Shown here piece after piece: positions 54,565 through 62,119 of a DNA stretch of 64,000 nt. The notes beneath the pieces were generated by a model. The model was given only the letters and a program-made list of their open reading frames with translations. It searched no databases and was not told the DNA's origin. This DNA is from Vibrio mangrovi. GTDB taxonomy: Bacteria; Pseudomonadota; Gammaproteobacteria; Enterobacterales; Vibrionaceae. The translations under genes and the position numbers were made by a program. The stretch covers positions 124,001-188,000 of the forward strand of contig NZ_AP024884.1 in NCBI RefSeq assembly GCF_024346955.1. Reading direction: 5' to 3'. Position 1 is the stretch's first letter. Each line of letters opens with the position of its first letter.

Positions 54565-56142
54565 TCAGTTCACCGCCGGGACAATCTGGTCAAATGGGAT
54601 CTGACTGGGAATCGCATCAAATGGGATCTGCCCGAGCTTTGGATTGGCGACAACGTATAAGCGAACCCAGGTGAGTGGCAGATAAACAGCTTCCTCATGG
54701 AGTCGGGTTAAAATATCGCGGTAGAGCACCTGACGCTGTTGTTTATCGGTCGTTAGCAGCACCTGGCCAATCTCCTGATCAATCACCGGTTTATCTTTGA
54801 GTCCTGACTGGGCCTGAAAATCTGCGTGAGCTGGGACACGCATCGAACTGATAAAAGCGTGCGGATCATAAGGCGCTCCCCAGGTGTGGTTGAAAATCAG
54901 TCCGAACTTGCCGGTTCGCTGGCGGCTTAGTACCGAGCTTTCTTCTTCGCCAATCAGGTTGATTTGGATTCCGATCTTACGCAGTTCTCCCTGAATGATT
55001 TCTGCCATCGATTTCTGATTCGGATTGGTGCCGATATAAGCAAGATCGATACTGAGTGTCTGTGTCCCTTTATGACGAACCATTTCACCCTGACGGAGTT
55101 TCCAGCCGGCCTGCTCCAGCAGTTGTTTCGCCAGCTCCGGATCATATTGATAGGGCTTCAGGCCGATGTCGGCATAAGGAACTTCCGGAGCAAACAGTGA
55201 GCTGGCTTCCTGCTGCGTGTTGTACAGAACCGACTGAATCATCGCTTTTTTGTTGACGGCATGATTGATTGCCCGGCGTACGGCAATGTCATTGGTCGGA
55301 GCAAGCCGGGTGTTGATGGCTAATACAATGGTTTCAATGGGGGCGGAGAGGTCGGTGGTGTACTGACCTGACTGTTTGAAACGTTCAAAAGTGTCCGGAG
55401 AAACACTGCTGTCAACGCCGTAGAGCAGATCAACGTCGCCGGTTTCAAAAGCCAGTGCCCGGCTGTTCGGATCGGGAATGACTTTGACCGTAATCGCATC
55501 CAGTGCTGGTTTTTTACCCCAGTAATGTGGATTGGCCTGAAATTCATCATCCTGATTCAGACGCGAGCGGGTCAGCATCCACGGGCCGGTTCCAATCGGT
55601 TTTTGAATGCCGTTTTGGGTTCCGCCTTGAATAAACTGGGATGGTGCAATAAAACGGAACGGGCGCGGCAGAGCCAGTTCCTGAAGTACCGGATAGTAGG
55701 CGTGCTTTAAGGTCAGGACAAATGTGTTGTTGTCGACAGCCTGATAAGTGTCGATTTGATTGACCAGTTCAAGCCATGAGTGACGTGCCTTGTTCTCCAT
55801 GATGGCTTTAAAATTCGCAGCGACAGCCTGAGCATTAAACGGCTCACCGTTTGAAAAAGTGACATGCTGGCGTAATGTGAAGGTGTAGGTTTTCCCATCG
55901 GGTGAAATGTCCCAGTGAGTGGCGAGCCAGGGAGTGACACTTCCGTCGGTTTGGTATTTGACTAAAGGTTCATAAACCATGCTCTGGGCGAACATCTGAT
56001 TCGGTGAATAGAGATGGGGATTCAATGGCCCGACATTCAGCGGCCAGGCAAAAGAGAGCGATTGCGCACCGGCAATCGCGGATGTCAGTATCATGCAGCT
56101 CAACAGCAAGAATCGCAGACAACCAGACGCGATATGATTCAA
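54565..56142 (-). CDS. nikA: Periplasmic nickel-binding protein NikA
   Basis: The substrate-binding protein of the nickel ABC importer, in the SBP_bac_5 family. The signal peptide (CLRFLLLSCMILTSAIAGA) is followed by a mature start close to E. coli NikA: SFAWPLNVGPLNPHLYSPNQ, MVYEPLVKYQTDGSV, LALPRPFRFIAPSQF, FNHTWGAPYDPHAFISSMRVP. The start is taken as the TTG at 56142 because GGGAG lies 8 bases upstream; a GTG at 56157 without a ribosome binding site is the alternative. It is the first gene of nikABCDER. The NikR operator lies immediately upstream. Confidence 0.93.
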   Translation of the reverse strand: MNHIASGCLRFLLLSCMILTSAIAGAQSLSFAWPLNVGPLNPHLYSPNQMFAQSMVYEPLVKYQTDGSVTPWLATHWDISPDGKTYTFTLRQHVTFSNGEPFNAQAVAANFKAIMENKARHSWLELVNQIDTYQAVDNNTFVLTLKHAYYPVLQELALPRPFRFIAPSQFIQGGTQNGIQKPIGTGPWMLTRSRLNQDDEFQANPHYWGKKPALDAITVKVIPDPNSRALAFETGDVDLLYGVDSSVSPDTFERFKQSGQYTTDLSAPIETIVLAINTRLAPTNDIAVRRAINHAVNKKAMIQSVLYNTQQEASSLFAPEVPYADIGLKPYQYDPELAKQLLEQAGWKLRQGEMVRHKGTQTLSIDLAYIGTNPNQKSMAEIIQGELRKIGIQINLIGEEESSVLSRQRTGKFGLIFNHTWGAPYDPHAFISSMRVPAHADFQAQSGLKDKPVIDQEIGQVLLTTDKQQRQVLYRDILTRLHEEAVYLPLTWVRLYVVANPKLGQIPFDAIPSQIPFDQIVPAVN

Positions 56143-56176
56143 TGTTACAACTCCCACAGCAGGTGATGGTTAAGGC

Positions 56177-56204
56177 GTATGATGTTTTGTGGAAAAAATC
56201 ATAC
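56177..56204 (-). promoter_or_regulatory. NikR operator in the nikA promoter
   Basis: GTATGA at 56177-56182 and TCATAC at 56199-56204 are separated by exactly 16 bases, a perfect match to the E. coli NikR consensus. It lies 35 bases upstream of the nikA start. Confidence 0.93.
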
Positions 56205-56546
56205 CGGAGATAATATGCCATCTTATGGGTACGCGATTTGATCAATATTAGGTTGTCCTGATTTAATTTAGTCAGGAGGATGACTGACGTTCATTCCATC
56301 AATCAATATTATCCTGACCATAAAAAAATTTTGCCTTTCCGGGGCTGTTTTTTATTGCGCCTGTCCCCACATGACCTTACTATCTTCGGGCTTCTTGATG
56401 ATAGCCAATCCGAGTACATCACAGCTTTGTGGCAAGGCGATAGAGCAACTATCCAAGAGTGACTTTGACAGCGTACCGACGCTTTTATTGACGCTCCACT
56501 TTTCATCATGACTCCGGTGAAAAGTGACTGACCCCGGAGGTTTGTG
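56205..56546. other. Intergenic region between nikA and the decarboxylase gene
   Basis: This 342-base region holds promoters for both directions. A 60-codon open frame at 56280-56462 starts immediately after AGGAGG, with no spacing, and resembles no family I know; it is not called as a gene. No repeat or RNA recognised. Confidence 0.35.
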
Positions 56547-57746
56547 ATGGCTCATTCCCATTCTGTATTAAGTTTTCAGTCTTTTACTACTCAAACTCTT
56601 TCTGCGGACGAGATTCAGTTGATCGAATCATCTGTCGCACAATTCGGTGCACCGTTACTGATGCTGGACTGTGATAGCATCCGTCGCCAGTATCATGCTC
56701 TGAATGATGCATTACCGAATGTGACACTGCATTTCGCACTGAAACCTCTGCCGCATCCGGTGGTGGTCAGAACCTTGCTCGAAGAAGGTGCGAATTTCGA
56801 TCTGGCAACCAGTGGTGAAGTTGAGCTGGCGGCACAGGAAGGTGTTCCGGCTGAACGGACGATTCATACTCATCCGATTAAACGGGATGCGGATATCCGT
56901 GATGCTCTGGCTTATGGCTGTCGCGTATTTGTGGTCGATAACCTGAACGAGCTGGCGAAATTCAAACCGTATCGGGATGAGGTGGAACTGCTGGTGCGTC
57001 TGAGTTTCCGCAATGCTGAAGCATTTGCTGATTTGTCGAAAAAATTCGGCTGTTCTCCGGAACAGGCGCTGACCATTATTGAAACGGCTCAGGCGTGGAA
57101 TATTCATATTAAAGGTCTGTCATTTCATGTCGGGTCACAGACGATCCATCCACAAAAATATGTTGATGCGATCCGGACTTGTAAAGAAGTGATGGAACAG
57201 GTTGTGGAACGGGGACTACCTGCCCTGAGTACGCTGGATATCGGTGGTGGCTTTCCGGTCACTTATACCAGACAGGTGATGCCGATTGAGCAGTTTTGTG
57301 TGCCGATCAACGAAGCACTGAATGAGTTGCCGGAAACCGTGCAGGTACTGGCTGAACCCGGACGTTTTATCGTGGCACAGGCGATGATGAGTGTGGCTTC
57401 AGTGATGGGACAGGCTGAGCGGGAAGGCCAGATGTGGTATTACCTTGATGATGGTATTTACGGATCTTTCAGTGGCCTGATGTTTGATGATGCGCAATAT
57501 CCGTTGGTGACTCTGAAACAGGATGATGAGCTTTTCCCGAGTGTCCTGGCCGGGCCGACCTGCGACAGTATTGACGTCATTGCTGAAGACATCATGTTAC
57601 CCAGACTGGAGAATGGTGATTTAGTTGTCGGCTGTATGATGGGCGCATATACCAGTGCAACGGCGACTGATTTTAACTTCTTCAAACGGGCACAGACGAT
57701 CGTGTTTAATGAACATATGGTGAACAGTGAACGCCTGATCGGTTGA
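56547..57746 (+). CDS. Fold-type III PLP-dependent ornithine/diamino-acid decarboxylase
   Basis: A 399-aa alanine-racemase-fold decarboxylase related to ornithine/lysine decarboxylases. The PLP Lys is in FALKPLPHP near residue 62. Other conserved blocks are FDLATSGEVEL, HPIKRDADI, GLSFHVGSQTIHP, LDIGGGFPVTY, AEPGRFIVA, and GPTCDSIDVIAED with the catalytic Cys. CMMGAYTSATATDFN is the C-terminal PLP/dimer motif. Substrate is probably ornithine (putrescine synthesis), possibly lysine. GGAGG stands 6 bases before ATG 56547. It is monocistronic. Confidence 0.88.
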   Translation: MAHSHSVLSFQSFTTQTLSADEIQLIESSVAQFGAPLLMLDCDSIRRQYHALNDALPNVTLHFALKPLPHPVVVRTLLEEGANFDLATSGEVELAAQEGVPAERTIHTHPIKRDADIRDALAYGCRVFVVDNLNELAKFKPYRDEVELLVRLSFRNAEAFADLSKKFGCSPEQALTIIETAQAWNIHIKGLSFHVGSQTIHPQKYVDAIRTCKEVMEQVVERGLPALSTLDIGGGFPVTYTRQVMPIEQFCVPINEALNELPETVQVLAEPGRFIVAQAMMSVASVMGQAEREGQMWYYLDDGIYGSFSGLMFDDAQYPLVTLKQDDELFPSVLAGPTCDSIDVIAEDIMLPRLENGDLVVGCMMGAYTSATATDFNFFKRAQTIVFNEHMVNSERLIG

Positions 57747-57764
57747 TTCCGAACGAATCTCGCA

Positions 57765-57791
57765 CAAGCCACAGTTTGTACGCTGTGGCTT
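57765..57791 (+). terminator. Intrinsic terminator of the decarboxylase gene
   Basis: AAGCCACAG/CTGTGGCTT form a 9-bp stem with an 8-base loop, followed by ATATTC. It starts 19 bases after the stop codon. Confidence 0.75.
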
Positions 57792-57990
57792 ATATTCAAT
57801 TTTCTCTCATTGATACCTGACTTGTTTTTTTCTCCTTGATTTGGTTTGTGATTATTCTGCCAATGAAGTGAATATTTACAGATTTATGTAATTTAATTAC
57901 TGTAAATGTTGACTTGAGTCACATAATTGTCGATAATTTGAGCTGTATCTCGTACGGTTGTGAAACAAAATAACAGACAGGAGTAAAGTC

Positions 57991-58152
57991 ATGAGTTCAA
58001 TTCTTTCTTCACAAGTTACTGCCACTGTTCCTCAGGCAAAAATCGGTGCATCTGTGATCACTGCGGTTAAAGAGCTTGCTGGCATTTTTGCCATGTTTGC
58101 CGTTACTTCCGTGATTACTTTCTTTCTTGCTTTATCCTGGGTAAATTTCTGA
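57991..58152 (+). CDS. Small membrane protein (53 aa)
   Basis: A good ribosome binding site (CAGGAG) lies 7 bases before the ATG. The product starts MSSILSSQVTATVPQAKIG and ends in one hydrophobic helix of about 24 residues (LAGIFAMFAVTSVITFFLALSWV). No family recognised. It is likely a single-pass membrane protein; the function is unknown. Confidence 0.55.
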   Translation: MSSILSSQVTATVPQAKIGASVITAVKELAGIFAMFAVTSVITFFLALSWVNF

Positions 58153-58590
58153 TTTTCATTATGAAACGATGTCAGAGAGAGCATTTCCCGTCTTCGGTGG
58201 TGTAGGATGCTTCCACCGGATAAACCATTAGCATCTGTTTTCGTCCCTCCCACCTTCATTTATCTTCCGAATCTGCCTTTGTAATCCATATTCTGAATGC
58301 CGACAAGCATGTTTGTACGGCCTGCTATCCCGATGATTTTTCTGCGAACATAAAGTCACTTTGAGGACTGAATGATAGACAGGGGAATTTTAATGATTTT
58401 CATTTGTCCTATATTCAAATGATCTCAAGAGGTGCTCTGAATCCGGCATCTTGAGGTTATCTGGGTATAGAGATATTGCATGTCATCAAAGGATAGTGAA
58501 TATTGTCTCTGTGATTCATTTTTTACCGTGCTTCATGAGATCGCTTATTAGGCACGATAACCATCAGTGAAATAAGAAGAGATTGATATA
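58153..58590. other. Intergenic region upstream of sbmA
   Basis: 438 bases with no recognisable gene. It holds the dispersed palindromic repeat at 58409-58470 and the promoter for sbmA. Confidence 0.35.
58409..58470. repeat. Dispersed palindromic intergenic repeat, copy 3
   Basis: The right arm read on the minus strand (CTATACCCAGATAACCTC then AAGATGCC) matches the consensus of the repeats at 4932 and 13990. The left arm (CTATATTCAAATGATCTC then AAGA) is an imperfect complement, giving a 62-base stem-loop of the same overall length as copy 1. Confidence 0.65.
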
Positions 58591-59865
58591 GTGTTTGATT
58601 CTTTCTTTCCGAAACCAAAATTGTTTTTTCTCAGCTTCGTTATCTGGGCACTGCTTTGTGTGATTAGCTGGTATACCGGCCTCCGGGATCTCGGTTCTGA
58701 TCTTAGTCTGGCTTATCTGGTCGGGATTGAATTCCCGCAGCCACTCCTTGTCGATGCCGCTCCGGCGGCGCAGGCGGCTTTTCAGCAGGCACAGGAGAGC
58801 GCAACCAATGCCTGGCTGTATCAGTATATGTTTGTCTGTTATGCACTCTTTATGGCGGTCTGGCTGAAATACGGCGGGCAGAAATGGGCCCGCTGGTCAG
58901 TAGCCGGTTCGGCGTTGATTGTTTTTATTACCTGGTTTCAGGTCGAAGTCAGCGTCATGCTGAATGAATGGTATGGTAATTTTTACAATTTGATTCAACA
59001 AGCTTTGTCGAATCCTAACAGTATTACCCTGAGTGACTTTTACGGTGAACTGGCAACGGTAGCTGTTATTTTGATGATTGCGATTATGGTCGCGGTGTGT
59101 AACAACTTCTTTGTTAGTCACTATGTCTTCCGGTGGCGAACAGCTATGACGGACTATTATACTGCCCGCTGGCAACATGTACGTCATATTGAAGGGGCAT
59201 CGCAGCGGATTCAGGAAGATACAATGCGTTTTGCATCGATTGTTGAAAGTTTAGGTGTCAGTCTTCTGAATGCTGTTATGACACTGATTGCATTTTTGCC
59301 GATTTTGTGGAGTTTATCCGGTTATGTGAAAGAGCTGCCACTGATCGGTGAGGTTTCTCAGGGGCTGGTGTTTGTTGCCATTATCTGGTCAGTGATCGGA
59401 ACCGTATTACTGGCTGTGGCTGGTGTAAAACTGCCGGGACTAGAGTTTAAAAATCAGCGTGTCGAGGCGGCTTACCGAAAAGAGTTGGTTTATGGTGAAG
59501 ACAATGAACACCGGGCCGAACCTCAAACCTTGAAAGAATTATTCGGTCATGTGCGTCAGAACTACTTCCGCCTTTATATGCATTATGTTTATTTCAATGT
59601 TGTGCGTTATGGCTATTTACAGGTGGGGGCTTTTGTTCCGCTGATTGCACTGGCTCCTTCGATTGTCGCCGGTGTTTTTACTCTGGGTGTGATGCAACGG
59701 ATCCTGAACGCTTTCAGTCAGGTTGAGAGTTCTTTCCAGTATTTGGTGAATTCATGGACAACAATCGTTGAGTTACTTTCCATTTATAAACGTCTGAAAG
59801 CATTTGAAGATGAAGTTGAAGGCTTACAGAACGTGACTTTAATCGAAAATCCGGCTGAAAATTAA
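58591..59865 (+). CDS. sbmA: SbmA/BacA-family peptide transporter
   Basis: This inner-membrane, proton-driven transporter imports microcins, proline-rich peptides and possibly B12-like substrates. The 424-aa product is close to E. coli SbmA: N-terminal FFPKPKLFFLSFVIWALL, then NNFFVSHYVFRWRTAM, IEGASQRIQEDTMRFAS, VAAYRKELVYGED-like VEAAYRKELVYGEDNE, and QYLVNSWTTIVELLSIYKRL. About seven or eight membrane helices. It starts with GTG; AAGAAGAG upstream is the weak ribosome binding site. bluB follows on the same strand after 162 bases. Confidence 0.93.
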   Translation: MFDSFFPKPKLFFLSFVIWALLCVISWYTGLRDLGSDLSLAYLVGIEFPQPLLVDAAPAAQAAFQQAQESATNAWLYQYMFVCYALFMAVWLKYGGQKWARWSVAGSALIVFITWFQVEVSVMLNEWYGNFYNLIQQALSNPNSITLSDFYGELATVAVILMIAIMVAVCNNFFVSHYVFRWRTAMTDYYTARWQHVRHIEGASQRIQEDTMRFASIVESLGVSLLNAVMTLIAFLPILWSLSGYVKELPLIGEVSQGLVFVAIIWSVIGTVLLAVAGVKLPGLEFKNQRVEAAYRKELVYGEDNEHRAEPQTLKELFGHVRQNYFRLYMHYVYFNVVRYGYLQVGAFVPLIALAPSIVAGVFTLGVMQRILNAFSQVESSFQYLVNSWTTIVELLSIYKRLKAFEDEVEGLQNVTLIENPAEN

Positions 59866-59874
59866 TTTCAGCCG
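59852..59874 (+). terminator. Possible terminator overlapping the sbmA stop
   Basis: CGGCTGAAA/TTTCAGCCG with a 5-base loop is followed by TAGTTTATC. The hairpin overlaps the final sbmA codons. Confidence 0.4.
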
Positions 59875-60027
59875 TAGTTTATCTGAATCGATCTCGTAAG
59901 AGAAAATTTGGCTGAGGTATGTGTGGGGCGAAGAGAAAACGATCAGTTTTTCTTCGCCCTGTATATTGCTGATGTGATTTTCAGCCCATTTATGTTATCT
60001 AGAGAGTTTTTTCCGGTTGATATCGTT

Positions 60028-60672
60028 ATGGAATTTACTCCCCAAGACAGAGAAACATTTTACAACATTCTGTTCTCCCGCAGAGATGTCAGAAGCCAGT
60101 TTACTTCCGAACCAATTGATGATGCGGTGCTGGAACGGATTCTCAATGCCGCACACCATGCTCCCAGTGTCGGTTTTATGCAGCCGTGGGATTTTATCGT
60201 AGTGCGCAGCCTGCAAACCCGTCAGGCAATCAAAGCCGGTTTCGAACAGGCACATCATGAATCGGCCCTGATGTTCGCTGAAGACAAACAAGATACTTAC
60301 CGGCGCTTTAAACTGGAAGGTATTGTTGAAGCTCCGGTTGGTATCTGTGTCACCTGTGACCGGAGCCGTAATGGTCCGGTTGTGATTGGCAGGACTATCA
60401 AGCCGGAAATGGATCGCTACAGCGCCGTGTGTGCCGTCCAGAATATGTGGCTGGCCGCACGGGCTGAAAACCTCGGATTCGGCTGGGTTAGCATCCTGCA
60501 CGATTCTGTCTTGCGTGCTGCCTTATCCATTCCGGAACACCTCGATATTCTCGGTTACATGTGCATCGGACATGTCACCCACTTCCAGCCACAGCCTGAA
60601 CTGGAAAGCGCAGGCTGGCTGGATCGAACCCCGCTCAGTCAGGTGGTCCATTACGAAACCTGGTCGGAGTAA
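60028..60672 (+). CDS. bluB: 5,6-dimethylbenzimidazole synthase (BluB)
   Basis: BluB cuts reduced FMN to form 5,6-dimethylbenzimidazole, the lower ligand of vitamin B12. The 214-aa product is a nitroreductase-fold flavoprotein: YNILFSRRDVRSQFTSEPID, ILNAAHHAPSVGFMQPWDFIVV, CAVQNMWLAARAENLGFGWVSI and the C-terminal GWLDRTPLSQVVHYETW. The start at 60028 gives the family's usual length; upstream starts at 59995 or 59908 would add 11 to 40 untypical residues, and no start has a strong ribosome binding site. No cobalamin riboswitch was seen. Its neighbour sbmA has been linked to B12 uptake in related proteins, which is suggestive but may be coincidental. Confidence 0.9.
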   Translation: MEFTPQDRETFYNILFSRRDVRSQFTSEPIDDAVLERILNAAHHAPSVGFMQPWDFIVVRSLQTRQAIKAGFEQAHHESALMFAEDKQDTYRRFKLEGIVEAPVGICVTCDRSRNGPVVIGRTIKPEMDRYSAVCAVQNMWLAARAENLGFGWVSILHDSVLRAALSIPEHLDILGYMCIGHVTHFQPQPELESAGWLDRTPLSQVVHYETWSE

Positions 60673-60697
60673 TTGCTTTACGGCGGCATTATTATAA

Positions 60698-60731
60698 GGA
60701 CACACGCTTTCAATGATTACGGTGTGTGTCC
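60698..60731 (+). terminator. Hairpin downstream of bluB
   Basis: GGACACAC/GTGTGTCC with an 18-base loop begins 25 bases after the bluB stop and lacks a T-run. Weak terminator or mRNA stabiliser. Confidence 0.4.
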
Positions 60732-60948
60732 CTGTAAGTTACTTGCAAAATAACCTCACTATTAATAGAAGATATGATCTGCTAACCGGTTGCACTTCAT
60801 ATTTGTTGCATATATCCTTAACCCCTAAGTAATTACCAGCGTATTAACCGCGTATTTTTGATTTCGGCTTGTCAGAAAAGCCACGAATCGTCGTCATATT
60901 GACATTATTCTCAGAAATATAATGTATATGATAGATGTGGAGTGGTAA

Positions 60949-61554
60949 ATGAAGGTTAACGCTTATAACAATACTTTTGTCTCAAACAAAGAAGACTTAT
61001 TTGGTATGGTTGACAATGTATATTCAGGATGTGCAAGGAGTAGAATAGGAAATACACTGAAGACCAGAATTCACCAACTGGAGACTGAGTATCCAGAATA
61101 TAGCCATTTGAATATGGCAGGTAAAATCAGTTGTGAAAAATATAAAACGATTATAAAAAACAATCCAATGCAGTTATCAGCTGAAGATTTATATATCGAA
61201 TCATTGGCATTGTCGATATTTAGTAATTATGCTGATTTTTGGTGTGAATATGAAATATATCAAATTAAGAACCAATATAAGAATTATTATTATTATTTTG
61301 ATGACTTTCAATTAACATACAATGAGAATGATTATCACAGTCAACTGATTGATAATATTCAACAGATAAATCGAGTTTATCTGACAATGTATGAAACATT
61401 CCCGGTCCGGCTGGCGGATGCAGTTCTTTTGTCGAATCTACATGCATTTGTAAAAGGGAAAAAATGGTATGAGATGCTGTATGCACTAGAGTTGTCCACT
61501 CGGGGAACGCATTTTATCATGTCTGTCCCGGTAAAAAAAAAGGGCTGGAGATGA
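60949..61554 (+). CDS. luxM: LuxM-like acyl-homoserine lactone synthase, N-terminal frame
   Basis: LuxM/AinS enzymes make AHL signals sensed by the LuxN/AinR kinase next door. This first frame has 201 codons and ends KKKGWR-stop in a run of nine A. The second frame starts with an overlapping ATG at 61551 and lies at -1. Reading through by a -1 shift would give a 386-aa protein, close to the approximately 400 aa of known LuxM. The assignment rests mainly on the adjacent luxN-like gene plus general similarity (for example FHLSNLHAFVKGKKWYEM-like NLHAFVKGKKWYEMLYAL), so confidence in the family is moderate. Confidence 0.75.
   Translation: MKVNAYNNTFVSNKEDLFGMVDNVYSGCARSRIGNTLKTRIHQLETEYPEYSHLNMAGKISCEKYKTIIKNNPMQLSAEDLYIESLALSIFSNYADFWCEYEIYQIKNQYKNYYYYFDDFQLTYNENDYHSQLIDNIQQINRVYLTMYETFPVRLADAVLLSNLHAFVKGKKWYEMLYALELSTRGTHFIMSVPVKKKGWR
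61536..61542 (+). other. Slippery heptamer A AAA AAG at the luxM frame junction
   Basis: The heptamer lies in the exact zero-frame phase (A, AAA, AAG) required for -1 ribosomal slippage, as in E. coli dnaX. It is inside a nine-A tract (61533-61541). A -1 slip here joins the two luxM frames without an intervening stop. Confidence 0.65.
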
Positions 61555-62108
61555 TTGTGTCGACAGCTCGGATACAATTTTGGCATGAGAAAGAACAATG
61601 GCTTTATTATGCACCGTTTTTTCAGTCGGAACGATGGGATTTGAGAGCTCATAAAGGTTTTAAGAAATATCTCAATAAATCTATAAAAGTTCATAAAGAT
61701 ATTAAACCAAATTATGAAAGTCTCATTTCTTTTGAAAATAGTTTGAACAACATGATTCTTGATAAGAGAGAGATTTGTGAAGTAATTCGACTAACAACAT
61801 GTGGGGCATCACATAAGCAATTGTTTATACTATATTTGGCTCAAAAAAAATTGACTCAGTTACTGGCTAGGAGAAACATGTCTGTTGCTTTTATTATTAC
61901 AGAGCAGGCTATGGAAGTATCATTTTACCAAAGTTTGGGGAAAGATATATTCCTTCTTGTTGGACAGTGTGACCTAAAGGATACAGGTAATATTACTTAT
62001 AAAGGGATATCTATCATTAAAAAATTAGACATACAGTTTAGTAAGCTAACTTATTCAGATTATAAGAAAAAGTGTTTTTCACAGAAAGATAGTGAAGCAA
62101 TATCCTAA
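61551..62108 (+). CDS. luxM: LuxM-like acyl-homoserine lactone synthase, C-terminal frame
   Basis: 185 codons beginning at an ATGA overlap with the first frame, with GGGCTGGAG before the ATG as a possible ribosome binding site. Contains VIRLTTCGASHKQLFILYLAQKKL and FIITEQAMEVSFYQSLGKDIF, which resemble the C-terminal AHL-synthase region of LuxM/AinS. Alone it lacks the N-terminal half of the enzyme. It could arise by -1 slippage, by coupled reinitiation as a separate subunit, or be the result of a true frameshift or a homopolymer sequencing error. Confidence 0.75.
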   Translation: MIVSTARIQFWHEKEQWLYYAPFFQSERWDLRAHKGFKKYLNKSIKVHKDIKPNYESLISFENSLNNMILDKREICEVIRLTTCGASHKQLFILYLAQKKLTQLLARRNMSVAFIITEQAMEVSFYQSLGKDIFLLVGQCDLKDTGNITYKGISIIKKLDIQFSKLTYSDYKKKCFSQKDSEAIS

Positions 62109-62119
62109 GGAGATTATAA

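Noticed and set aside
56280..56462. 60-codon open frame in the nikA-decarboxylase gap
   Set aside because: AGGAGG abuts the ATG with no spacing and the product matches nothing I recognise; left as unassigned intergenic sequence.
60899..60920. TTGACA and TATAAT upstream of luxM
   Set aside because: The two boxes are only 13 bases apart, too close for a normal sigma-70 promoter.
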